Positions 7,463 to 16,752 of a stretch of 64,000 nucleotides of DNA are shown here, in pieces. The translations under genes and the position numbers were made by a program. Position 1 is the first letter of the stretch. Each line of letters opens with the position of its first letter. The DNA is from Polyangiaceae bacterium. Lineage in GTDB: Bacteria; Myxococcota_A; Polyangia; Polyangiales; Polyangiaceae. Location of the stretch: NCBI GenBank assembly GCA_016712345.1, contig JADJRH010000001.1:4839001-4903000 (forward strand). Reading direction: 5' to 3'. The notes under the pieces are model-generated. The model was not told the origin of the DNA. It worked only from the letters and a program-made list of their open reading frames with translations, and ran no database searches.

Positions 7463-10243
7463 ATGCAACAAGGGCCGATTCAGATTGCGGACCTCGAACG
7501 TCTGGCCGCGGCCGACGCACCCGATCTCGCCGATGCCGTGAAGGCGTTTGTGGATCAAGAAGACCCGGAGTTGGAAACGCCCGCACGCGACGGGGCGATC
7601 ACGATGGATACCTTCGTGACGCAGATCGCTCAGGCGGCTGCGCAGCGCACGTCTCGGGCTCGAAGCGAGAAGGCTCAGCAGGCGTGGCAACGATTTTTGG
7701 GGCAGACCGATCCGGCGCCGCCTCCGCGTTTTGCGCTCGCGGATCTGCTTGTGAAGCTTTACGAGCGCGGTTCGGAGCCGGCGCGTGCGGCGCTGCTCAA
7801 ACTTGTGGACGATGCGCCGATTGCGTTTGGGCTGCTCGGCGGGTTTAAACGCATCTACAAGCTTGCTGAAAAGTCGCACGACTTTGGCCTGTATTCGGCG
7901 CTTTCAATGCGGTTTGACGTGGAGGCAACGAGGCGTCATTCGCGCTGGGACAAGCACAACATTTCGCGCGGAACGCTTGTGTACCTTCGAAAGCGCAGCG
8001 CGCGTTATCTGCGATCGCTCGGTTTTTCAGTGCCGCGTCTGTATGCGCTTTTGGGGGCGCAGATGCTGGCGCGTGTGCCGGCAAACGCACCGTTTGAAGC
8101 GCTTCACGTTGTCGGCGCCATTGTGGGGCGCACCAAGCCGGAGAAGCGAAGTCGTCGAGGGCGCAGAAAGCCGGCCAAAACCGCGCCGACGGATCCGCTT
8201 TCAAAGCGAGCTTTTGAAGCGGCGTGGAAGATCTCGCCCGAGCCGCTTTTGTATTTGCTTGAAGCGTGTGTACACCCGTCGGCGGCTGCGTTTGCCGCGG
8301 CTGCGCTTCGAAAAGACTTCCCCGAGGTGCTGCGCAATCCGAACGTTCCGTGGATCGCGCGGCTATGTCACCGGCCTGTGGAGTCGGTTCACGACTTGGT
8401 GGTGGAGCTGCTCACGAGTACACCGGAGCTTCACCAGGCCAAACTCCGTGAGCGCGGTTTGCACGAGGCGGCGTTGCTGCTCCTCACGTCGCCGTCGGAC
8501 AAAGCCAGAAAGTACGCCATTGCGTACGCAAGAGCGCATGCGCCGGACCTCTCGGTGGATAGGCTTTTGGTGCTCGCCGATGAAGAGAAAATGGATGACC
8601 GTTTCGGCGGCACGTATGAAGAAACGGCGAAGTTTGCAGCTGAATTGCTGATGACAAAAGCGCCGCGAGATCTCGGCCTGGACGTGCTTGGGAAGATGTT
8701 GGGGATCGGCGGAACGTCGAAGTTTGCCGCTCAGGCGATCACAAAGAGTTTTGGTCGAGAGGAGCTGCCTGAAAAGTGGCTGATCGATCAGATTTACGGC
8801 GAAGACGCTCAGCATGAATTTGTGCTGGATCTCATTGAGAAGAAGTTTCCAAAAGGGTCGATTGGATCGGGATTTTGGATACGTGTTCTCGACGATCCGC
8901 GGCGCGAAGATCACTACCAGGCCACCGGGGCGGCGCTCACCGAGCTTGGGAAATTGCCGCTCGCATCGATCGATTCTGCCTGGCTCTCGACGGCGCTCAC
9001 GCGGGATGGACTGAGCGACGGTATCGGCGAGATGCTTCAAAAAGCCGACAAACTGCCGCCCGGAATGGACGTGGAAAAGCTCAAAGGGCTTGTGTTTCAC
9101 CCTGCGCATCGCTCGGTGGCGCTGGCTGTGCTTGGCAGTCCAAAGTTGGTGAAGCCTCGCGATCTCGGTCTTTCGTGGCTGTTGGCGCTGGCGCGCCGCG
9201 CCGATGCAACGCTGCACGATTTTGCTCACCGCATTTTGCTGGAGCACATGAAGCCCGCGGACTTTGACGACGGCGGGAAATATGAAGCCGGTGTTGCGCG
9301 GCTTTTTGCTCTTGCAGCGGGTGAAAAAGAGCCCGAACCGGTGCGGCAATTTGCGCAGACCTATCTGCGTTGCCACCACCCGGTTGTCGGGCCCAATCAG
9401 TCCGAAACGAAAGAGTTGATGCTGACGCCCGCACTTGATCGAAGTGTGTACACATCGGCCCGAATTTGGCCGCTGTTCACGGATGAGCGCGCCGACGTTC
9501 GAAAGTTTGCGCTGGTGATCGCAAAGGCCGAGTTGCGAACGTGGGGAGATCACACGCGCGTTTATGAACTCTCGGATTTGCCGGCCAAAGAGGTGCGGCT
9601 GTTTGCTTACGAAGCACTTCTCAACGCCGGCGAAAAAAGCGCGGATGCGGCGTGTACACTTGCTCCCGAAGAGCTGTCGGCTGCGGGCGTTCTCGGAATG
9701 GCGGAGAGTCGTGAGCAGAAGACGCGTGAAGTGGCGATGGAGCTTTTCAGGAGGCACTACGCACGTCTCGGCGGTGCGGAGCGTTTGGGCTGGCTGATGC
9801 AGAGTGCCGATCGCGAAGTGCAAAAGTTTGCGGTGCGCTTGTTGTGGGAAAAACATAGGCCGCGCGCAATTCCCGACGACTACAAACCCAAAAAGAGTGC
9901 GGGGCCGGTCATTGAGCGCGCGGGCGACTTTAAGGACAACGACGCGCTTCGAACGCTGCTTCGCCGAACGCTGTTTGCCTTGCCGCCCGGTAGGGCAAAA
10001 GAAGCCGCGGACGCGGGCGCTCCCAAGCGGCGACTGCCTGCGAGTGAAGTGAAGCGCAACGTGGTGGAGATCGTTCGCGACCTCGCGATCGAAGATGCGG
10101 AGTTTGCCGAAGTGGTGGCGCCGATTCTTCGCGAGATGATCGGCTCGGCGGCCAAAGGTGAAACGCACGTGTGTCTCTCGGCGCTCGCGCATGTTCACAA
10201 AGCGCATCCGGGGCTTGTGCGGTTTGCCGAAGGAGGTGCGTGA
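7463..10243 (+). CDS. large helical-repeat (HEAT-like) protein of the WGR operon
   Basis: A 926-aa protein, predicted mostly alpha-helical with Ala/Leu-rich repeating helices (for example HEAALLLLTSPSDKARKYAI, MELFRRHYARLGGAERLGWL, VQKFAVRLLWEKHRP). These look like degenerate HEAT/ARM repeats. It has no signal peptide or membrane segment and is therefore probably cytoplasmic. ATG 7463 is preferred over TTG 7451; GGAGG at 7446-7450 lies upstream. Its stop overlaps the start of the 2169-aa gene (TGATG). The Arg/Lys-rich stretch near residue 235 (RTKPEKRSRRGRRKPAKTA) may contact nucleic acid. No catalytic motif is visible; a scaffold role with the neighbouring WGR and SWIM proteins is an inference from gene order. 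Confidence 0.82.
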   Translation: MQQGPIQIADLERLAAADAPDLADAVKAFVDQEDPELETPARDGAITMDTFVTQIAQAAAQRTSRARSEKAQQAWQRFLGQTDPAPPPRFALADLLVKLYERGSEPARAALLKLVDDAPIAFGLLGGFKRIYKLAEKSHDFGLYSALSMRFDVEATRRHSRWDKHNISRGTLVYLRKRSARYLRSLGFSVPRLYALLGAQMLARVPANAPFEALHVVGAIVGRTKPEKRSRRGRRKPAKTAPTDPLSKRAFEAAWKISPEPLLYLLEACVHPSAAAFAAAALRKDFPEVLRNPNVPWIARLCHRPVESVHDLVVELLTSTPELHQAKLRERGLHEAALLLLTSPSDKARKYAIAYARAHAPDLSVDRLLVLADEEKMDDRFGGTYEETAKFAAELLMTKAPRDLGLDVLGKMLGIGGTSKFAAQAITKSFGREELPEKWLIDQIYGEDAQHEFVLDLIEKKFPKGSIGSGFWIRVLDDPRREDHYQATGAALTELGKLPLASIDSAWLSTALTRDGLSDGIGEMLQKADKLPPGMDVEKLKGLVFHPAHRSVALAVLGSPKLVKPRDLGLSWLLALARRADATLHDFAHRILLEHMKPADFDDGGKYEAGVARLFALAAGEKEPEPVRQFAQTYLRCHHPVVGPNQSETKELMLTPALDRSVYTSARIWPLFTDERADVRKFALVIAKAELRTWGDHTRVYELSDLPAKEVRLFAYEALLNAGEKSADAACTLAPEELSAAGVLGMAESREQKTREVAMELFRRHYARLGGAERLGWLMQSADREVQKFAVRLLWEKHRPRAIPDDYKPKKSAGPVIERAGDFKDNDALRTLLRRTLFALPPGRAKEAADAGAPKRRLPASEVKRNVVEIVRDLAIEDAEFAEVVAPILREMIGSAAKGETHVCLSALAHVHKAHPGLVRFAEGGA

Positions 10244-13200
10244 TGGCCGTGGATCTCGGGCATTTCGAAAAATTGCGAGCCATCGCGGCGAGCGCACGCG
10301 CCGTTGTGTTGGGCGGTGTTCGCTTAGGGGCCGCGAGCCAAGTGACGGCGTTTGATCCCACGTCGAACAAGAAGCTGTGGACTGCGGATGTGCCGGCTCA
10401 CGTGACCGGTGCGTGCATCGTGGACGACGTGGCGCTCTGCGCGCTCGCCGACGGTTCTGTGCGCGCGTTGAAACTGTCGGGCGGCGGCGAAGCATGGTCC
10501 GTCGCGGCGCACACCGGCGCTGTCACGGCCGTTGCGGCGTTGCCGGATGGGAGCGCTTTTGCAACGGTCGGCGTTGACGGTGCGCTTCGATTGTGGGGCT
10601 TTGAAAAGCGGGATCAGCGAAAAGAATACTTGTTGTCTACAATGCCGTTGCGAGCCGTTGCCGTGTCGCCGGACGGTGCCTCGTTGGCCGCCGCCGGGGA
10701 CGACTCCGTTGTGCGGGCGGTGACGCTCGCGAATGACGAGCGGCGCGAGATGAGCGGGCACGACGGTGCGGTGCGCGCGCTTGTGTACACACCTCGCGAC
10801 GGTCGCGTTGCATCGGGCGGTGAAGACGGCACGGTGCGTTTTCACTACTTGCAGGGGCCGATCGAACACGAAACGCGCGGTACAGATGACAGCGGGCATG
10901 CGGGCGGAGTGACGGCTCTTGTGTTTGCTCCGACGCCGCCTCTCGACAAAGACGGTGAAGATCCCGGAGACCGGCTATTTTCGGCGGGCGTAGACGGAAA
11001 CATTCGGATGTGGCGGCTCGGCGACCGGCGCAAGCCGCGATCGTTTTCGGTCGACGGTTCGGCGGTGTTCGCGCTTGCGATCGCGCCCGCGGAACGAGGC
11101 TCCACCGGGGTGCTCGGCTCGCTTGTCGCGGGCGGCGACGGTCGAGCGCTTGCTCGCTTTGCGTTGGATCAAACGGGAACGCCCGCGGCTACGCCTAATG
11201 TGTACACACACGGCCTTGCCGCGCTTGAAGCCGCATTCAACGCGCAGCGTCCTGCGCGCGAGTCGGCGGTGCGTACACTTGCGGCGCTTGATGAAATTGA
11301 GGGGCGCGCGCTGCTCGCGAAGTTTTTGTCGTCGGATCGCGATGCCGCGGTGCGCGCGCTCGCGGCTTCTGAGATCGAAGCGAAAGGGCGGCGCGATCTG
11401 CTTCCGGCTATTCGCGATCGCCTCGGCGATGACGCTTGGAACGTGAGGGCGGCGGCGTACAGCGCGCTCCGCGCGCTGTACGCCGCCGCCCCGCTTTCGG
11501 CGATTCGGGCCGCGGCGGCGGCGCGCGCCGCCGATGTTCGGCGGCGCGCGCTCGCCGAGCTTCCAAGCGTTGGCAAGGGTTCGCCGCTGGCTCGACCGCT
11601 CGCGATGGGGGCGCTGACCGATGCCGATCGCGCTGTGCGATTTGCAGCGCTCGAAGCACTTGTACGGCTGGACGACGCGGGGAGCGCCGCTCCAATGCGG
11701 GCCGCGTTTTCGGCGGGCCCGGCCGATGTGCGTGCGGAAGTTCTGGGAAGGGTTGCTGCTGCTTCAGGCGAAATGCGGGCTGAATTGGCGTCGATGCTCG
11801 CGCGCGCTCTCGATGATGAAGCTCCCGATGTTCGACGCGCGGCGTTTTTGGCGTCGGTGCTTTCGAAGCCGGCGCTGGCCGTCACCCTGTTTCGCAAAGA
11901 CGGTGATTTGGCGCGGGCTTTTGGTGACTTGACGCGTCGGGTGGCGGAGTTGGCGCTGCCGGCGAAGCTTCCGGTGTTCGGTCCCGAGCCGGCGGCGGCC
12001 GAACCGTCCGACGGAGAACTTGCGAAGGCGCGCACGGCACTCCTCGGAAGCGTTGCCGCGGCCGGTGCCGCTGCTGCCCTTTTGCAAGGGAAAGCGCCTT
12101 CCGGGGCGGAAGCCGCCCCGCTGACCGAATCGGAGTTGGCGCCGCTCGTTGCGGCGGCCGCGTGTCGCTCGTCCGATACGGCGTTGGCAGGCGCGGCGGC
12201 GCTCGCTGCGTTGGGTGACGGTCGAGCGTTGGGTGCGCTTCTTCAGGTGTCGCGGGATCCCGATGTCGGGCTGCGGAAGCGAACCGCGTTTGCGCTTGCG
12301 ACGTTGCGCGGTGCACACGCGGAGAAGCGCATCGCGTGGATGTTGGATGACGCGAACGCCGATGTTCGAGCTGCGGCATACGACGCCCTGGCGAAAGTGC
12401 ACGCCGATAAACCGGCGGCGCTGGTGGATCTGGCCATGCGATCGTCGCAGCAGGACATTCGCGTGCGCGCGCTGTCATTGCTTCTTCGCGAGGCCGAAAA
12501 GCCGGGCAGCGACGTGAGCGGGTTGCTGGAAGACGCCATCGAAGACGAATCGGCCGAGGTGAGGCTCGAAGCTCTGCGCACGTTGTGGACACTTCGAAAA
12601 GGGGACGAAGCTGCGGTTGTCGAGCGGGCACTGGCAGCTCGTTTTCCCGATGTTCGCAAACGCGCGGTCGACGCTCTCGCGGCGCGTAAGAAGGACGAGG
12701 CGGCGCACCAAAAGCTGGCGGCGGCGATTGCAGATCGCGCGGCTGAAGTGGCCCTCGCCGCGTACGAAGCCCTCGTTGAAAATGCGGGCAAGTCGCACAC
12801 GGCCGCGCATCTTGCAGCGATCGCTTCGGTGCATCCGGTGTTGCGTGAGCGCGGCGCGCGCGGAGCGGTGCATTCGGCGGAAGCGGATGTTCGCAGCGCG
12901 CTGGTGAAGCTCCTTGAAGATGAGTCTTCGGCGGTGCGCGTTGCTGCGATCGAGGCGCTCGATCGGCTTGTTCCGAAAGATGATGCGCCGCTGAGGCTCG
13001 GGTTGCAGAGTTCCCACTTGGATCTGCGCGTGCGCGCCGCGGAGCTGTGTGCTGTTCGCGGGACCGATGCGTTGATCGATCCAATGCGAGCGCTGTTGCT
13101 CGATAAAGAGTTGAAGCACCGCGTGTCGGCGGCGGAGCTTGCGGCGTTGAGGCAGCGGGCGTCGTCGTCCCTTGCGACGCTCGCGGCGCCGTCCACGATT

Positions 13201-16200
13201 CGCTTCTTGGTGGACTTGCTCAAAGACGACGACGGGTTCGTTCGTGAGCAAGCCGCGCGAGGCCTTGCGAATGCGTGTCGGCGCGGCGATGAAGGTGCGC
13301 TGCTCGATGCGCTCGGTCACGCGGATCTCGCGGTGCGCTCGTGGGCCGCGGAAGGGCTCGCTCGGCTCGGAGACGCGCGAGCGTTGCCCGTGCTTGTGGG
13401 CAGCCTGAGGCATCCTCATCCGCCTATTCGTGTGGGTGCGGTGCTCGCGTTTGCCGCACTTGGGCCCGAAGGCTACGGCGGCATGTTGCAGGGCCTGGAA
13501 GACGTGTCCGAAGAAGTTCAGGAGCACGTCTTACTGGTTGTTTTGGCGCGCGATCTTCGCGCGGCGCGTCGAGGTGAAGCGCCGGAGCTGCTGGCCGCCG
13601 CGCTCTCGGCGAGCCGGCCTGAAGTTCGGTTTGCCGCCGCGCGGGCACTGGAGCTTCGGCACGATCGAGCCGCGTACCTTTCGCACTTGGTTGCGGCGAT
13701 CTTGCCGCCGAAGCCCGAAAAAGCGTCGGACATGAAAGATTGGCCGGCGGAGCCGAAGCGTTCGCACATCGCCGTTGGACTGGCTGAGGCGCTTGCCGGA
13801 GATCGACCGGAACAGCGTTATGCGGCATCGCAGGCGCTTCGTTTGCGGACGAAGCCGCGTGATTTCTTCCGCGAGGCCGAAAAAGTGGCAAAGCCGCGAC
13901 TCGCATCGTCCCCGTGGATCGCCGACAACACGCCGCGCGCGGCCGAAGAGTCCGATGTGGAAGCGCGCGCTGGGTGGCTTCGAAAGCTGTTTGCCGACGG
14001 GGCTGAGGGCGCAGCCGCAGCGACGGGTACGCCGGATCGTGAACTCTTGGCGCTCGCGTTCGGTGCGTACGTTGGAATGATTCGCACCGATACCGACGGT
14101 GGAGATGAAAGTCATCGCGTGCGACGCGACGCGGTGGATCGGATTGTGGAGCACGCGACCGCGGGACACGTGGCGCGTGATCTGGCGCTTGCGCCGGTGG
14201 TTCGCGCACTTGGCGACGCGCACCATTTGGTTCGCAAGGCCGCGCTGGCGGGCTTGCAAAAGGTGCTCGCTCCCGATGCGGAGACACCGCTCGCGATGGC
14301 GCTCGCGTCGCCCGCGGCCGATGTTGCGCGCGCCGCGTTGGATGAACTTGCTCGGGGCGGTGCCGCAGCGCGACCTCGCATTGCGACGGCGCTCGGAAGT
14401 GCCGTTTCGGACGTGCGCCGGTACGCGTTTGAGCTGCTCGAAAAACTGAGCCCCAAGGGCAGCTTGGAGCCACTTCTTTGGGCGCTCGGAAGTGAGCACA
14501 CCGATATTCGTCTCGGCGTGCTCGATAGGTTGGCGTCCGCCGCCGATCCGCGCGTGACCGCGGCGCTCGGCAAAGCCGCGGAAAGCGAACATCCCGATGT
14601 GCGGCTGCGAGCCGCGGAGTTGCTTGCGGAGCGGCGGGACGATCGCGCGGCCGACGTGCTCTCGACGCTTCTTCGAAGCGATGACAGCGCCGTTGCGCAC
14701 CGAGCCGAAGAAGGGCTTGTTACGCTCGGAACCTCGGCCGCGGCCGATGTGTTGGCTGCGCGCGCCGAAGAGGTGGAGAGTGCAACCGACAGGGCGCGTT
14801 TGGCGGAAGCGATCGGTCGCCTCGCAAAGACAGAATCGGCGGTGCGAGCGCTCGCCGCCATGCTGCGCGACGACGACGCAAGTGTACGCAACGCGGCTTT
14901 GAGCGGTGGCTTGGATCTCGTGGGGCGCGACAACGACAAGCGTGATCATGCGCTCGCGGCGGTGTTGCTCGCTGCTGCGGCTCGCGCGAAAGACCCGTCG
15001 ATTCGACTGACGGCGGCGACCGAACTTGCCGAGTCGAAAGATTCGGGAGCCGATGCTGTTCTGGCATCGCTCCTTGGGGATCGCGACTCGGCAACCCGCG
15101 CCGTCGCGGCGAAGAGCTACGCCACGCGAGTTGTAGAAAAAGCCGCGCCGGTGGAGCCGCTCAACGCCATCGTCGCCGCGGGGACGCGCGATCTGTTGCT
15201 CTCGGCGGCGGAGGGTGTGGCCGCGCGCTCGCTGCCGGCGGCGCTTCGGCCCCTCATTCTGTTCGCGCGTGCGGGCGAACTTGAAGAGCGTGCGCGCGCT
15301 CTCCTTGCGCTCGGCTACCTCGCCGACAAGCGCGCTTTCAACGAACTGCAATCGGTGCTCACGAGCGGCACGCCCGAAGAACCCACTCCGCCGGAACTCA
15401 CCGCGGCGGCGATTGAAGCGCTCGGGCGCATCGCTTCCAAGCTGACCGATGTGGACATGGCCAAGCGAGCGCGCGACGCCGTGGACGACGCGTCGCGTTC
15501 CGACAACTCAACGATTGCCGAAGCCGCGGCGCGCGGTCTGCGCCATATCGGCGGCGACGTTGGCCGGAGCCGCTTGGAGATTCTCGTCGGTCCCGGCGGC
15601 TCGTCGTCGGCGCGCGTTGAAGCCGCCAAAGCGCTTGGTGAAATCGGCGATCCGTCCTCGGAAACGGCGCTCGCTGTGGCCATCGCCGACTACGACGACG
15701 AACTCAGCGAAGCCGCTCACAAAGCGCTTGAAAAAATCTTCCCGAAGGATCGAACGCGCGTTGCACTGCACGCGCTCACAAGTCACTCGTCGGACGTGTC
15801 GGAGCCGGCCGCTGCGTACCTTGCCACCGAGGGCGACGCGACGGAACTCTTGCCTCGGCTCGCAACGCTGGAGGACGAAACGCTGGCCGAGCGCCTTCGA
15901 TACGGGTTGCTCCGGCGGGCGTCGCTCCCCACGTCCAACCTCGTCACGTTGCTCGGCAACGCCGCGCCCGCAGCGCGTGAAGGCGCGGCTTGGCTGCTCG
16001 GCGCGCGGGCCTCGACAACCGACGCCGACGGCTCGCTCGCCGGAGCACTCGCCAAAGCGGCTTCCACCGCGTCGGAAAAGTTCGCTCGCGACGACGACTC
16101 TTCCACCGCCGAGGCGAAAGCGTGGGCGCGCGCGCTGTGGGCCGCCGGCCGCCACAAGCTGGCTGCCGCTGCGCCGACGGCACGTGCGGCTCTCGCATCA

Positions 16201-16752
16201 ACGGCACCGACGCATGTGCGCGTCGAAGCGGTTCGAATGCTCGGTCGCCTGGCGCTGGCCGAGGATCATGCGCTTCTCACAACCGCGCTTGCCGATCGCG
16301 ATGCCGCGGTGCGCGCCGCCGCCGCAGAAGCGCTCGCCGCAGCGGCGCCGAATGCGCTCTCAAAAACGATCGCCGAGGGGGCCGTCGATCCCGATGCCGT
16401 GGCCCGTTTCGCCGGTTCTTCCGCAGAAATGCTCGCTGCCCCAACGGCGCGTACACTTGCGTTGCGAACATCGCTTGCGTCTCACGAAACCGCAGCTCTC
16501 GCATCCGTCGCCAAAAACGCGAGTGCCGATCGCGCCGCTCGTTTGGATGCGGTGTCGGCTCTTGGTCGCATCGGCGGATCTGAAGCTGCGTCGCTCCTGC
16601 AAACGCTCGCGTTTGACAAGGCCTCCGATGCTGACTTTCGCAAGGCCGCATACCGAGCGCTTCGCCGCGCCCGCCGCATCGATCAGCGCGTGCGTTCAAC
16701 GGCGCCGGTTTCCGCTGAACCTGCTCCGCCCGCTTCTGAGGTAACGCCATGA
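10243..16752 (+). CDS. giant WD40 + HEAT-repeat protein (2169 aa)
   Basis: Starts at ATG 10243, overlapping the previous stop and preceded by AGGAGG at 10231-10236. Residues 1 to about 330 contain WD40/quinoprotein-like repeats (GAVTAVAALPDGSAFATVGV, AVRALVYTPRDGRVASGGED, RLFSAGVDGNIRMWRLGDRR). From about residue 345 to the end runs an unusually long array of HEAT/PBS-lyase repeats of about 30-40 residues with Asp-Val-Arg turns (DVRRAAFLASV, DVRAAAYDALAKV, DIRVRALSLLLRE). No enzyme motif, signal or membrane segment is seen. It is co-translated with the SWIM gene (ATGA overlap). It is probably a very large solenoid scaffold. The high GC and Ala content explain several long antisense open frames here. 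Confidence 0.9.
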   Translation: MAVDLGHFEKLRAIAASARAVVLGGVRLGAASQVTAFDPTSNKKLWTADVPAHVTGACIVDDVALCALADGSVRALKLSGGGEAWSVAAHTGAVTAVAALPDGSAFATVGVDGALRLWGFEKRDQRKEYLLSTMPLRAVAVSPDGASLAAAGDDSVVRAVTLANDERREMSGHDGAVRALVYTPRDGRVASGGEDGTVRFHYLQGPIEHETRGTDDSGHAGGVTALVFAPTPPLDKDGEDPGDRLFSAGVDGNIRMWRLGDRRKPRSFSVDGSAVFALAIAPAERGSTGVLGSLVAGGDGRALARFALDQTGTPAATPNVYTHGLAALEAAFNAQRPARESAVRTLAALDEIEGRALLAKFLSSDRDAAVRALAASEIEAKGRRDLLPAIRDRLGDDAWNVRAAAYSALRALYAAAPLSAIRAAAAARAADVRRRALAELPSVGKGSPLARPLAMGALTDADRAVRFAALEALVRLDDAGSAAPMRAAFSAGPADVRAEVLGRVAAASGEMRAELASMLARALDDEAPDVRRAAFLASVLSKPALAVTLFRKDGDLARAFGDLTRRVAELALPAKLPVFGPEPAAAEPSDGELAKARTALLGSVAAAGAAAALLQGKAPSGAEAAPLTESELAPLVAAAACRSSDTALAGAAALAALGDGRALGALLQVSRDPDVGLRKRTAFALATLRGAHAEKRIAWMLDDANADVRAAAYDALAKVHADKPAALVDLAMRSSQQDIRVRALSLLLREAEKPGSDVSGLLEDAIEDESAEVRLEALRTLWTLRKGDEAAVVERALAARFPDVRKRAVDALAARKKDEAAHQKLAAAIADRAAEVALAAYEALVENAGKSHTAAHLAAIASVHPVLRERGARGAVHSAEADVRSALVKLLEDESSAVRVAAIEALDRLVPKDDAPLRLGLQSSHLDLRVRAAELCAVRGTDALIDPMRALLLDKELKHRVSAAELAALRQRASSSLATLAAPSTIRFLVDLLKDDDGFVREQAARGLANACRRGDEGALLDALGHADLAVRSWAAEGLARLGDARALPVLVGSLRHPHPPIRVGAVLAFAALGPEGYGGMLQGLEDVSEEVQEHVLLVVLARDLRAARRGEAPELLAAALSASRPEVRFAAARALELRHDRAAYLSHLVAAILPPKPEKASDMKDWPAEPKRSHIAVGLAEALAGDRPEQRYAASQALRLRTKPRDFFREAEKVAKPRLASSPWIADNTPRAAEESDVEARAGWLRKLFADGAEGAAAATGTPDRELLALAFGAYVGMIRTDTDGGDESHRVRRDAVDRIVEHATAGHVARDLALAPVVRALGDAHHLVRKAALAGLQKVLAPDAETPLAMALASPAADVARAALDELARGGAAARPRIATALGSAVSDVRRYAFELLEKLSPKGSLEPLLWALGSEHTDIRLGVLDRLASAADPRVTAALGKAAESEHPDVRLRAAELLAERRDDRAADVLSTLLRSDDSAVAHRAEEGLVTLGTSAAADVLAARAEEVESATDRARLAEAIGRLAKTESAVRALAAMLRDDDASVRNAALSGGLDLVGRDNDKRDHALAAVLLAAAARAKDPSIRLTAATELAESKDSGADAVLASLLGDRDSATRAVAAKSYATRVVEKAAPVEPLNAIVAAGTRDLLLSAAEGVAARSLPAALRPLILFARAGELEERARALLALGYLADKRAFNELQSVLTSGTPEEPTPPELTAAAIEALGRIASKLTDVDMAKRARDAVDDASRSDNSTIAEAAARGLRHIGGDVGRSRLEILVGPGGSSSARVEAAKALGEIGDPSSETALAVAIADYDDELSEAAHKALEKIFPKDRTRVALHALTSHSSDVSEPAAAYLATEGDATELLPRLATLEDETLAERLRYGLLRRASLPTSNLVTLLGNAAPAAREGAAWLLGARASTTDADGSLAGALAKAASTASEKFARDDDSSTAEAKAWARALWAAGRHKLAAAAPTARAALASTAPTHVRVEAVRMLGRLALAEDHALLTTALADRDAAVRAAAAEALAAAAPNALSKTIAEGAVDPDAVARFAGSSAEMLAAPTARTLALRTSLASHETAALASVAKNASADRAARLDAVSALGRIGGSEAASLLQTLAFDKASDADFRKAAYRALRRARRIDQRVRSTAPVSAEPAPPASEVTP

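Noticed and set aside
8363..10495. A 710-codon open frame on the minus strand across the HEAT gene
   Set aside because: It is antisense to a conserved, translationally coupled gene and has an Arg/His-rich composition typical of a shadow frame in GC-rich DNA.
13531..15351. A 606-codon minus-strand frame inside the 2169-aa gene
   Set aside because: Same reason: antisense of Ala/Asp/Arg-rich HEAT repeats, no family resemblance, no ribosome site.
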